From positions 78,105 through 142,104 of the forward strand of contig CALLPE010000003.1 of the NCBI GenBank assembly GCA_938015445.1: a stretch of DNA of 64,000 nucleotides, given 5' to 3'. Numbering within the stretch: position 1 is the first letter of the stretch; each line of letters starts with the position of its first letter. The notes under the pieces were generated by a model. That model was not told where the DNA came from. It searched no databases and saw only the letters and a program-made list of their open reading frames with translations. Both the position numbers and the translations under genes were made by a program. Shown in pieces: positions 56,045-64,000 of this stretch. Source of the DNA: an uncultured Pirellulales bacterium (lineage in GTDB: Bacteria > Planctomycetota > Planctomycetia > Pirellulales > Thermoguttaceae).

Positions 56045-57724
56045 ATGTCGCGGAAGCGAGTACTGATCGTAGGCGGGGTGGCCGGCGGGGCGTCGTGTGC
56101 CGCCCGGCTGCGCCGCCTGGACGAACAGGCCGAAATATTCCTCTTCGAACGCGGACCGGAGATTTCCTACGCTACCTGCGGTTTGCCGTACTACGTCGGC
56201 GGGGTCATACCGCAACGTCAGCATTTGCTGGTGGCTACGCCGGAGCGGTTTCGGGACTATTTCCGGGTGGAAGTGCGAACGCGTCGGGAAGTGCGCAGCA
56301 TCGACCGGCAGGCCAAAACCATCGAAGTAGAAAACGTCGAGACAGGAGAAGTGGAGCTCCAACGGTACGACGTGTTGGTGCTGGCGCCCGGCGCCGTGCC
56401 AGTGTGCCCTCCGCTGCCCGGCATCGATCTGCCCGGAGTGTTCACGCTGCGCACCATCCAAGACGCCGACCGGATAAACGCCTGGGCGAAGCAGCGTCGG
56501 GCCAGCCATGCGGTAGTAGTAGGCGGCGGATATATCGGCCTGGAGATGGTCGAGAACCTTGCCCGACGGCAAATCGGTGTCACGCTGATCGAAAAACTCG
56601 AACAGCTCATGCCAGTCATGGACCCGGAAATGGTCTCGCCGCTGGTCGAGGAACTGCGCCGCCAAGGGGTCGAGGTTCGTCTGCGTTGCGGAGCAAAAGC
56701 CTTCGAAGCCAATGACGACGATTCGATAACGGTGATCACCGACGGCAACAACCGCCTTCGCGCCGACCTGGTGGTTCTGGCCCTGGGCGTCAAGCCCGAC
56801 GTCCGCTTGGCCCAACAGGCCGGACTGGAGATCGGCATTACGGGTGGCATCCGTGTGGACGAGCAGATGCGGACCAGCGATCCTCACATTTTCGCGGTGG
56901 GCGACGCCGTGGAAACAATTGACTTCGTCACCAAACGGCCGCGATTGACGGCGCTGGCCGGCCCGGCCAGCCGGCAAGGCCGTGTGGTTGCCGATGTTAT
57001 CTGCGGTCGTCCTACCAAGTATCGCGGCACGCAGGCCACCGCCGTGGTCAGCGTCTTCGATTCGACGCTCGCCATGACCGGTGCCAGCGAAAAAACGCTC
57101 GTGCAAGAGGGAATCGCTTATCAGAAGTCGTACACCCACTCCCTGCATCATGCCGGTTACTATCCTGGCGCGCAGTCGATGACCATCAAACTGCTGTTCG
57201 AGCCGGACAACGGCCGGCTATTGGGGGCGCAGATCGTTGGCCGGGCTGGCGTCGATAAGCGCATCGACGTGTTGGCCATGGCCATTCAGATGAACGCTAC
57301 GGTTTACGATCTGGAAGAGGCCGAGCTGGCCTACGCTCCGCAATACGGGTCGGCACGCGATCCGGTCAACATCGCCGGAATGGCGGCGGCCAACATCGCG
57401 CGCGGCGATGTGGACGTAGCGCACTGGGCGCAACTGGCGCAATTGAAGGATGACGAACAACCGCTGCCGATGGTGTTAGATGTGCGCGAACCGGCGGAAG
57501 TCGCCGCTGGGCCAGTACCCGAGGCTGTGAATATTCCCCTCGGCGAACTCCGCAGCCGGCTCGGCCAGTTGCCTACGGATAAACAAATCTGGACTTACTG
57601 CGCCGGCGGACAGCGCTCGTATTACGCTGTGCGAGTGTTGAAACAGCATGGGTTGCAGGCGCGCAATCTTTCGGGCGGATACAGATTGCGAAAGATGCGG
57701 CATGCGCCGGCAGCCGACGGCTGA
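56045..57724 (+). CDS. CoA-disulfide reductase fused to a rhodanese domain
   Basis: A 559-residue FAD/NAD(P)H-dependent disulfide reductase of the single-cysteine type. The N-terminal FAD motif is VLIVGGVAGGASCAARLRR; the catalytic cysteine lies in SYATCGLPYY (Cys45); the NAD(P)H motif is VVVGGGYIGLEMVENLARR. The dimerisation domain (AVVSVFDSTLAMTGASEK) follows. The last ~95 residues form a rhodanese domain (VLDVREPAEVAAGPVPEAVNIPLGEL) with Cys519 in TYCAGGQRSYYA. The fusion suggests a role in sulfane-sulfur or coenzyme A persulfide reduction. GGAGG lies 9 bases before the ATG at 56045. Confidence 0.94.
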   Translation: MSRKRVLIVGGVAGGASCAARLRRLDEQAEIFLFERGPEISYATCGLPYYVGGVIPQRQHLLVATPERFRDYFRVEVRTRREVRSIDRQAKTIEVENVETGEVELQRYDVLVLAPGAVPVCPPLPGIDLPGVFTLRTIQDADRINAWAKQRRASHAVVVGGGYIGLEMVENLARRQIGVTLIEKLEQLMPVMDPEMVSPLVEELRRQGVEVRLRCGAKAFEANDDDSITVITDGNNRLRADLVVLALGVKPDVRLAQQAGLEIGITGGIRVDEQMRTSDPHIFAVGDAVETIDFVTKRPRLTALAGPASRQGRVVADVICGRPTKYRGTQATAVVSVFDSTLAMTGASEKTLVQEGIAYQKSYTHSLHHAGYYPGAQSMTIKLLFEPDNGRLLGAQIVGRAGVDKRIDVLAMAIQMNATVYDLEEAELAYAPQYGSARDPVNIAGMAAANIARGDVDVAHWAQLAQLKDDEQPLPMVLDVREPAEVAAGPVPEAVNIPLGELRSRLGQLPTDKQIWTYCAGGQRSYYAVRVLKQHGLQARNLSGGYRLRKMRHAPAADG

Positions 57725-57898
57725 CAAACAACCCGGTTTTGCCGGGCAGTGCCCACGTGGAGCGGCTGGCGATTTGCGCTTTTGCGAGTACCGCAACACT
57801 GCCTAGCGCGTGCTATGAGCTGTGCCGAGCCACGGAGCAACGCTGGCCTATCAGCGCCGGGGAAGTTAAACTGATCTGGGTTGATCGGGAGGTGCGTC

Positions 57899-59011
57899 AT
57901 GCTCGAGACAACCGGGGCGCAGCACGAAGCCGCCACCCTGGAACAACTTGCCTCCGACCCTTATCAACTGCCCTACCGGCCGCGCAATCCACAGCGTTAC
58001 CGTCCGCAGATCGGGCTGATAGGCTGCGGAGACATCACCAAGGAGCATCTGACGGCATATCGGGGGGCCGGTTACCAGGTGACGGCGCTGTGCGATGTGT
58101 CGGTGGAGCGGGCCCGAAAACGCAAGACCGAGTTCTACCCGCGCGCCCGCGTGTACCGCGACTACCGCGAGCTGCTCCGCCGCCCGGAGATCGAAGTGGT
58201 CGACGTGGCCACCCACACCGCCGAGCGGGCGGCGATCATCGAAGACGCCCTGCTGGCCGGCAAGCACGTCCTGAGCCAAAAGCCTTTCGTGTTGGACCTG
58301 GATGTGGGCCAGCGATTGGCCGATCTGGCCGATCGGCAAGGGGTAAAGCTGGCCGTCAATCAAAATGCCCGCTGGGCACCCCACTTCAGCTACCTGTTAC
58401 AGGCCTCGGGGGCGGGGCTGCTGGGACAAATCACGGCCGCTCATTTCGCCGTCCATTGGGACCACAATTGGGTACAAGGCTCGCGGTTCGAAGACATGAA
58501 ACACTTGGTGTTGTTCGATTTCGGCATTCATTGGTTCGACATGCTCACATGCTTGATGGGCCAGACCAATCCGCGGCGGGTGTACGCCACCGTCACGCGC
58601 AGCCCAGGACAAACAGTGCGGCCGCCGCTGCTGGCGCAGGTATCGGTGCAGTACGAAGGCGCCCAAGCGTCGTTGGTTTTCGACGCTGACACGCGGTTCG
58701 CGCCACTAAGTACCACATACGTCACAGGCACGGGAGGAACGTTTACCAGTCAAGGTCCGAGCTTTACAGCGCAGACCGTGGAGATTACTACCAAAGACGG
58801 ACGATTCCGGCCAGTGCTGGAAGGCCGCTGGTTTCCCGACGGCTTTCACGGCACTATGGCAGAGCTGCTTTGTGCGATCGAGCAGAACCGCCCGCCGAGC
58901 ATTAGCGCGCGCGATAACCTGCGCAGCCTAGCGCTGTGCTTCGCGGCGGTGGCAAGCGCCGAGCGTGGCGTGCCGGTCGAGCCGGGCAGTGTGCGCCAGT
59001 TGCCGGAATGA
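57899..59011 (+). CDS. Gfo/Idh/MocA family oxidoreductase
   Basis: A 370-residue NAD(P)-dependent dehydrogenase. After a ~40-residue leader the Rossmann motif is IGLIGCGDITKEHLTAYRGAGY; the family loop is HVLSQKPFVLDLDVG with Gln-Lys-Pro in place of Glu-Lys-Pro; HWFDMLTCLMG is the substrate-side segment. It has no signal peptide. GGAGG lies 6 bases before the ATG at 57899. Substrate unknown. Confidence 0.92.
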   Translation: MLETTGAQHEAATLEQLASDPYQLPYRPRNPQRYRPQIGLIGCGDITKEHLTAYRGAGYQVTALCDVSVERARKRKTEFYPRARVYRDYRELLRRPEIEVVDVATHTAERAAIIEDALLAGKHVLSQKPFVLDLDVGQRLADLADRQGVKLAVNQNARWAPHFSYLLQASGAGLLGQITAAHFAVHWDHNWVQGSRFEDMKHLVLFDFGIHWFDMLTCLMGQTNPRRVYATVTRSPGQTVRPPLLAQVSVQYEGAQASLVFDADTRFAPLSTTYVTGTGGTFTSQGPSFTAQTVEITTKDGRFRPVLEGRWFPDGFHGTMAELLCAIEQNRPPSISARDNLRSLALCFAAVASAERGVPVEPGSVRQLPE

Positions 59012-59116
59012 GCCACGGCGTCGGCGCTTAACCAGGGCGCGGCTGCGGCCCTTAATGTTTTGGTGCGCAAAGTCTTCAAGTACGTGTATTGGAAGGCGTA
59101 TCAGACGAGGCTTCCG

Positions 59117-59653
59117 ATGACTAGCCACCGCCAGAAGTCGGCAATGAAAGCCGCCCATCCTTGCTTCGTCTCCTACAATGTGCTGGGCGCTACTCCGGTA
59201 TTCTCCCATCCTGAACCGTGCCAGAAAGTCACTGACATCTGGCGCCAGATGCAGCAGCAAAAGGGGCTAACAATCTACGGCTTTTTGTTGTTGGAAGACC
59301 TGGTGTATTTGCTCGGCGCCGGAGACGATTTCGCCCTGTTGATGCGACACTTCCGCGAAGAATCGGCCCGACAGGTCCTCCAATGCTTGGAGCAGCTCGA
59401 CGACCAAGGGCTGCTTAAACGCTTGCGGCGCTTCCAGGACAAACAGCAGTCCGATCCGGCAGCTCAGTTGTGGCAGCCTGCCGGTCCGATCGAGCCAGTG
59501 CTCAGGCAAGAAATGATGCGCGCCAAACTGGAGATGATCCACCAAACGCCGGTGAAGCGCGGGTACGTGACCGATCCGGTTTTGTACCGATACTGTAGTG
59601 CCCGGAATTATGCAGGGCAGCCGGGACTATTGCAGATAACCACCGATTGGTAG
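59117..59653 (+). CDS. Decayed REP-associated tyrosine transposase (RAYT/Y1-like), catalytic motif lost
   Basis: A 178-residue protein whose C-terminal part (IHQTPVKRGYVTDPVLYRYCSARNYAG) closely matches the RAYT/IS200-like transposase ending seen in bacteria. Upstream, YGFLLLEDLVYLLG (54-67) aligns with the canonical HUH block (Y.YVIMPNHVHLLV), but the two metal-binding histidines are replaced by Leu62 and Tyr64. The usual N-terminal beta strand is also diverged. It cannot be an active nuclease by this reading; domestication or decay is likely. ATG at 59117 has GAGG 6 bases upstream; a TTG at 59060 is possible. Confidence 0.7.
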   Translation: MTSHRQKSAMKAAHPCFVSYNVLGATPVFSHPEPCQKVTDIWRQMQQQKGLTIYGFLLLEDLVYLLGAGDDFALLMRHFREESARQVLQCLEQLDDQGLLKRLRRFQDKQQSDPAAQLWQPAGPIEPVLRQEMMRAKLEMIHQTPVKRGYVTDPVLYRYCSARNYAGQPGLLQITTDW

Positions 59654-59783
59654 TTGTGCAGGCGATAGGCCGAAAGGTAGTTTCCCGGCCTCAGGCTAAG
59701 GCCGACGACTCGGCACACGGCGACCATCTGCTCGGCAGGCCCGGCCCGCCCGGCACGATGCCAGAGCGGCTTTGCTCGCCCCT

Positions 59784-60392
59784 TCACTCCAGCTTGCGTA
59801 CCACGCCGACTACCACGCCCAGCACCCGGGCGTCCTGGACGTAAATAGGCTTCATGGCTGAGTTGGCCGGTTCCAAGCGGATACGGTTTTTTTCGGGGAA
59901 CCAGCGTTTAAGCGTGGCTTCGCCCTCGTCGGTAATCGCCACCACGATCTGCCCTTTTTGAGCTGTGCGCTGGCGCCGGACGATCACGTAATCGCCATCG
60001 GCGATTTGATCCTCGATCATCGAGTCTCCGCGGACCTGAAGCACGAACAAGTCAGGGTCGTCGGGATCGAATAGGTTGGCGAAATCCACTCGTTCGCGCT
60101 GCTCGATGGCCTCGTGCAGCACTCCGGCGGCGATCTGTCCGACCAGCGGCAGTCCACGCGAGCGATCCAGCGAACCGCTGAGGCTGATGGCGCGCGACTT
60201 GTGACCCTCGCGGACGATCAGCCCTTTCTTTTCCAGCGCTTTCAAATGGCAGACGACTCCGTTAGGCGAAGCGATGCCGAAATGAGCCGCCAGTTCGCGC
60301 ACCGTGGGTCCGTAACCCCGGCTGCGAATCTTCTGCCGGATGAACTCGTACACCGCCCGTTGCTTTTCGGTCAGGTTTGCGACGGAATCCAT
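59784..60392 (-). CDS. lexA: LexA SOS repressor
   Basis: DNA-damage-responsive repressor and self-cleaving serine peptidase. The 202-residue product has a winged helix (LTEKQRAVYEFIRQKIRSRGYGPTVRELAAHFGIASPNGVVCHLKAL), the cleavage bond Ala89-Gly90 (VGQIAAGVL), Ser124 in GDSM and Lys162 in ATLKRW. The gene stands alone. The promoter and a likely self-regulatory site lie about 100 bases upstream (60497-60524). Confidence 0.97.
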   Translation of the reverse strand: MDSVANLTEKQRAVYEFIRQKIRSRGYGPTVRELAAHFGIASPNGVVCHLKALEKKGLIVREGHKSRAISLSGSLDRSRGLPLVGQIAAGVLHEAIEQRERVDFANLFDPDDPDLFVLQVRGDSMIEDQIADGDYVIVRRQRTAQKGQIVVAITDEGEATLKRWFPEKNRIRLEPANSAMKPIYVQDARVLGVVVGVVRKLE

Positions 60393-60496
60393 AATTTAGC
60401 CCTTTATTTCATCCTTCACCGGCCGATGTGCCGCAAGCCCGTGTACACGCCAAAGCATAGCACAGGCTGGATGGAAACGACCTACTTCTGAACAAG

Positions 60497-60524
60497 TGTA
60501 TAATATACAAGCGTTCACAGTCAA
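60497..60524 (-). promoter_or_regulatory. lexA promoter with palindromic operator candidate
   Basis: On the minus strand TTGACT (60519-60524) is 16 bases from TATACA (60497-60502). The -10 box overlaps a perfect 13-base palindrome, TGTATA-A-TATACA (60497-60509), and is flanked by GAAC/GTTC-like halves (60491-60494 and 60513-60516 region). This would place a LexA site across its own promoter, giving a leader of about 100 bases. The palindrome is seen; LexA binding is inference. Confidence 0.6.
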
Positions 60525-60637
60525 GGGCTGCGCGGGGAATTCCGCCTATGACCCAACCGGCGCGGCGGAAGACTCGATTACCGGTACAGCATCGGCTGCT
60601 TTTTGTCCGCAAGGCAACCGGCTGGGTAAACCTTTCC

Positions 60638-60704
60638 GGCAGCCGATCAGGCTGCCACGCTACAAAACTTAAGCTTCGCTCGCAACCGCAGGTACGAACC
60701 TGCG
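60638..60704. other. Two perfect small hairpins in the lexA-propeller gap
   Basis: GGCAGCC-gatca-GGCTGCC (60638-60656) and CGCAGGT-acga-ACCTGCG (60687-60704), each with 7 base pairs, lie 30 bases apart. No T run follows, so they are not ordinary terminators. They may be part of an untranslated RNA or regulatory leader for the gene at 61036. Nothing else is seen in the 640-base gap. Confidence 0.5.
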
Positions 60705-61035
60705 TAACGTGTCGCGTTGGGTGCTGCTGCCGGAATGTCCGCCGCACCGGTCATCTTGTTTGAACGGTCAGGCGGCCCGGGCACAACACAACTCCAGCGG
60801 CGATTCAGCTTTGTTGCCATCTTGTGTGGCGATTTTTCCGCGTCTGGTGTGCTGGGAAAAGTTGGCTGGGAACAATTGCTCGAGCGGCTGCTACACGACA
60901 GGCTGCGAACACGGCCGGCCTTCCAAGGGAGATTATCGGGCCGGCTCTTTCGCCACACAGTGGCAGCAGCTAATATCAATGTGCTCGGCTTCATCTGCAA
61001 CCCCAGTGTCCGTTTACCGCCGGAAGCTGCCTCCC

Positions 61036-62652
61036 ATGCGACATCAAACCAAGCTGACGCATACCGTGAAACAACCGTCTTATCAGCAAATCATGGTAAT
61101 TAATCCTGTTGTGCCGTCTCCGGCGGCGGCGCATCTTGCCTCCGCGGTTGCGCTGGTGCTCGTATTGTCGGCGCCGAGAGGAGCGCCGGCAGAAGACCGG
61201 CCGCAGTGGGGCGAGCGCTTTTCGCGCAATATGGTCTCCACCGAAACCAATTTGCCAGAAACTTTCGACCCGCGAACCGGTGCGAATGTCAAGTGGGTGA
61301 CCGAGCTGGGCACAGAGTGCTACTCAACCCCGGTGGTAGCTAATGGCCGAGTTCTCATCGGCACCAACAATTCCAAGCCGCGCGACCGGCGGCATCGCGG
61401 CGATCGTGGCGTGATGATGTGCTTCAGCGAGGCCGACGGCTCGCTGCTGTGGCAATTGGTCGTGCCCAAGCTCGAAGGCGACATCTATCTGGATTGGCCC
61501 CAGGCCGGCATCTGCTCGCCCGCCACTGTGGAAGGCAATCGGGTTTACACCGTAACCAATCGGGCCGAAGTGGTTTGCCTGGACCTTCATGGGCTGAGTA
61601 ACGGGAACGAGGGGCCATTTCTGGCAGAAGCCCAGCACGCCACGCCGCATGGTCAGCCGCTGGTCGAATTGGGACCGCTGGACGCCGACATCATTTGGCT
61701 GCTCGACTTGCGCGCTGTGGCCGACGTGCGACCGCATGATTCCTCTCATTGTTCCATCCTTCTGGACGACCAATACCTTTACGTCAACACCAGCAACGGG
61801 CTGACCAGCCGACACGACGCAGTGGATAAACCCCACGCCCCTAGCCTGGTCGTGGTCGATAAGAATACCGGCCGCCTTGTGGCCCAAGAGCGCGAAGGCA
61901 TCAGCCAGCGAATCTTTCACAGCACTTGGTCGTCGCCGGCTTTGGGGGTGGTCAATGGAAAACGGCTCGTGTTTTTCGGCGGCGGCGATGGTGTGGTTTA
62001 CGCCTTCGAGGCGCTGCGGCCCTCCGAGCCTCCGCCGGATGTCATGCCGCTGCGCCGCGTGTGGCGATTCGATTGCGACCCTACGGCCCCCAAAGAAAAC
62101 ATCCACAGCTACATCCGCAACCGGCAGGTCAGTCCCAGCATCATCAAAGGTATGCCGGTGTTTTACAACAACCGCATCTACGTGGCCGTAGGGGGCGATA
62201 TTTGGTGGGGAAAGCGCGAGGCCTGGCTACAGTGCATCGACGCCACCAAAACCGGCGACGTCACCCAAACTGCACTATTGTGGTCTTATCCGCTCGACCG
62301 CCACTGCTGTTCCACGCCCTCGATCCACGACGGATTGGTGTATATCTCCGACTGCGGTGGAAAGGTTCATTGTGTCGACGCCGAAACCGGCAAACCCTAC
62401 TGGGTTCACAACGCGGGGGGAGAAATGTGGGCTTCCACCCTGGTGGCCGACGGCAAAGTCTATGTCGGCACCCGACGCGGCATGTTCTGGACACTGGCTG
62501 CGGGAAAGCAATTGCGGATAATCCACTCCGTCCGGCTGGAAGACGCCGTGATTAGCACGCCCGTCGCAGCAAACGGAGTGCTCTACGTGGGCACGATGAG
62601 CAAATTGTATGCCCTTCAACAAGGTGCCAACTCGCCCCCAGCCAGCCATTGA
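61036..62652 (+). CDS. Secreted PQQ-type beta-propeller protein
   Basis: A 538-residue exported protein of the PQQ-binding-like propeller family. The hydrophobic export signal is at about 24-50 (AAAHLASAVALVLVLSAP). WGERFSRNMVSTETNLPETFD leads into blades with the PQQ-type pattern: VKWVTELGTECYSTPVVANGRVLIGTNN, GSLLWQLVVPK, GLVYISDCGGKVHCVDAETGKPYWVH, GKVYVGTRRGMFWTLA. Dehydrogenase catalytic residues are not evident; a structural or dehydrogenase-like role is possible. The ATG at 61036 has GGAAG about 9 bases upstream; 61093 is an alternative start immediately before the signal. Confidence 0.85.
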   Translation: MRHQTKLTHTVKQPSYQQIMVINPVVPSPAAAHLASAVALVLVLSAPRGAPAEDRPQWGERFSRNMVSTETNLPETFDPRTGANVKWVTELGTECYSTPVVANGRVLIGTNNSKPRDRRHRGDRGVMMCFSEADGSLLWQLVVPKLEGDIYLDWPQAGICSPATVEGNRVYTVTNRAEVVCLDLHGLSNGNEGPFLAEAQHATPHGQPLVELGPLDADIIWLLDLRAVADVRPHDSSHCSILLDDQYLYVNTSNGLTSRHDAVDKPHAPSLVVVDKNTGRLVAQEREGISQRIFHSTWSSPALGVVNGKRLVFFGGGDGVVYAFEALRPSEPPPDVMPLRRVWRFDCDPTAPKENIHSYIRNRQVSPSIIKGMPVFYNNRIYVAVGGDIWWGKREAWLQCIDATKTGDVTQTALLWSYPLDRHCCSTPSIHDGLVYISDCGGKVHCVDAETGKPYWVHNAGGEMWASTLVADGKVYVGTRRGMFWTLAAGKQLRIIHSVRLEDAVISTPVAANGVLYVGTMSKLYALQQGANSPPASH

Positions 62653-63251
62653 CATAAGCCCTACGTCCCAGCGTCCCGGCCGACAGCGGACGGCGCTTGC
62701 AGGTTTTGAAAAGTGTAGGCAACATGCCGGCCGATAACGCCCCGTAACGCTCAGCGACACGCGAGGCACGCCGCTTTGCTCGATTATTGGTTGCCGTCTT
62801 CGCTGTTGTTCCGCCGAGCCACTACCAAGACACCACTTTGTACCGTCTTCGGAGCGTCTCAGCATCGGTCGATAGCTTGTGGGGGGCGCGTGATTGAAAA
62901 TCGGGCACACTGTTCGGACTCAAAGCAGTTGCATCGTGCTGTCCCTCCGGGCCGGTCGGCGCCTGGGGCCTGGCATCTCAGCCCCCGTGTGCGCCACATC
63001 GCTAAGTTGTTTGCAAGGTCAGAGCAGTAATGCGTATCGAAAACCAGTTGACGCAGAAAACCCGATTTTCTTTACCATCGCGTTACAAGAAGTTGCCATG
63101 TGTCGCTGTCGTATTCGCCTGGCGACCACTTGCTGAGTTACTTTAATTGGTGGTAGAATTGTGTTGATGGCTGTGTGGGGCCATGCCACAAGTGTGATGG
63201 TGTAGCGCTAGTGGCATGGTTGCTTCATCGTGCGCAGTCGCTTTGAAATCC
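62653..63251. other. Intergenic stretch with an inverted repeat upstream of the tmRNA
   Basis: No gene is seen. A perfect 9-base inverted repeat, CCATGCCAC (63181-63189) and GTGGCATGG (63211-63219), with a 21-base spacer lies 32 bases before the tmRNA 5' end. TTGCTT at 63219 would be a weak -35 box for the tmRNA. Confidence 0.55.
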
Positions 63252-63611
63252 GGGGGCGAATTGGATTCGACCGGGCAGTTCGAAGCGCAAGTTGCGTGCC
63301 GTGGTTGGTCAGCAGGCCACGTTAAAAGCCGACCAAACCTAAAATGCCGAGCCTACGCTCGCACTTGCTGCTTAATAGTTAGCAGCACCGGCTGCGGGAC
63401 TTAGCCGAAGAGGCCCAAAAGCCGGCCGCAAAATTCGGCCTCGCCCGGGTCAACGCTGGGTACGCCCGTGGCGCAGTACCTGTGCCCGGCTAGCCGGCGA
63501 TGCACCCTGTCGGTTGGGGGCACGACGGCGAAAATCAATAAATCGACTACGCACGTAGTAGGCTTGCGCTGTCGATGTCGCGGGACGCGGGTTCGATTCC
63601 CGCCGCCTCCA
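63252..63611 (+). ncRNA. ssrA: Transfer-messenger RNA (tmRNA)
   Basis: Rescues stalled ribosomes and tags the nascent protein for proteolysis. The 5' end GGGGGCGAATTGGATTCGAC and the 3' tRNA-like end (T arm GCGGG-TTCGATT-CCCGC, then CGCCTCC-A) pair into the alanine-type acceptor stem. The tag frame at 63343-63375 ends AEPTLALAA followed by TAA TAG; the typical ALAA ending is plain. The resume codon is probably AAT (63343) or GCC (63346). CCA is not encoded; the bases after the discriminator A are ACA. About 360 bases, one-piece form. Confidence 0.95.
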
Positions 63612-63898
63612 ACAAGTCCTTACGCAGCAACAAGTTACGTCATGCACCACGCGGCATAATGCGGAAGTTTGTAATGGGTTACGAAGCAAGTTTCTCTATC
63701 TTGCCGCTTGTTGCGGGAACATGCTGCACCGCTTTTTGCACACTTCGTGCACGCTCCTGTGCACCACCTTTTCCAGGCCTTGTTCGTTGTTCGTTGTGCT
63801 CTCGGCTTACGTCCTTGGGGTCCCCCTCGGCATGAGCGTTTGTGTGCGCGCGGCGGCTGCGGGCAGTTTATGGGAGCGTTGACGGTTTTTTCACCCCC

Positions 63899-64000
63899 CT
63901 ACCCCCAAAGGTTGGGTTCTTCGGTCAGCAGCCGTTTGTTCAGCTCCTTTTGCTCTTGCTCAAGCTCAGCTAATCGCGCTGCGAGCGTTTTGCCTTGCTC
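63899..64000 (-). CDS. C-terminal end of a coiled-coil protein (cut by window edge)
   Basis: The last 33 codons of a minus-strand gene whose 5' part lies beyond the window. The visible peptide (EQGKTLAARLAELEQEQKEL, ending LNKRLLTEEPNLWG) is a Leu/Glu/Lys heptad pattern typical of a coiled coil. It ends at a TAG at 63899-63901 in a C-run. Too short to name. The 290 bases between the tmRNA and this stop contain no other gene that I can support. Confidence 0.6.
   Translation of the reverse strand, partial: EQGKTLAARLAELEQEQKELNKRLLTEEPNLWG

Noticed and set aside
55415..57151. 578-codon minus-strand frame opposite the CoA-disulfide reductase
   Set aside because: The plus-strand gene has complete catalytic and cofactor motifs; the antisense frame has none.

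Overview
The window looks like a chromosomal segment of a planctomycete, most likely in or near the Pirellulales. This rests on gene content: several Gfo/Idh/MocA oxidoreductases (one with a Tat signal), a Cys-type sulfatase, a GH127 glycosidase, an FHA-GAF-PP2C regulator, a squalene-cyclase-like toroid protein, a DUF1207 protein, planctomycete-style ABC-2 export genes and a PQQ-type propeller. The DNA is GC-rich with long intergenic gaps. The taxonomic placement is inference; no rRNA gene is present. || Layout. 1-4034 (+): rho, ribH, nusB, ftsY. 4837-6009 (-): a lone AAA ATPase. 6536-18066: a carbohydrate and export region with GH127 (-), a three-gene ABC export operon (-), a secreted propeller glycosidase (+) and a Tat-exported oxidoreductase (+). 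18407-25084 (-): yidC carrying a PDZ insertion, a phosphoesterase, asd, a sulfatase. Then tRNA-Lys (-), another oxidoreductase (-), acylphosphatase (+), an orphan ABC-2 permease (+), FHA-GAF-PP2C (+), a BshB1-like deacetylase (+), a toroid protein (+) and mnmE (+). 35976-39892: radical SAM/SPASM (-), a TPR protein (+) and a zinc-ribbon membrane protein (-). 40193-47474 (+): an iron-sulfur cluster assembly locus (sufR, a stray nuoB, sufC, sufB, sufD, a zinc-ribbon protein, a Rieske ferredoxin, sufT). 47616-53806 (-): DUF1207, two tandem ArnT/PMT-like membrane glycosyltransferases and an FAD oxidoreductase. 54452-59653 (+): thiamine-binding-like protein, zinc-ribbon protein, CoA-disulfide reductase-rhodanese fusion, a third Gfo/Idh/MocA protein and a decayed REP-type transposase. 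lexA (-) follows, then a PQQ propeller (+), the tmRNA gene (+) and the 3' end of a coiled-coil gene (-) cut by the window edge. || The most unusual layer is repeat DNA. Short tandem duplications occur in most intergenic gaps and inside genes. Three 21-bp (heptapeptide) arrays lie within 4 kb: inside the switch II region of MnmE, inside a radical SAM enzyme, and in frame just after the stop codon of a TPR gene. A degenerate 26-bp tandem repeat recurs at three intergenic sites. Two REP-like hairpins and a transposase-like protein that has lost its HUH motif suggest a relic REP/RAYT system. I found no CRISPR array, prophage, intact insertion sequence or secondary-metabolite cluster.
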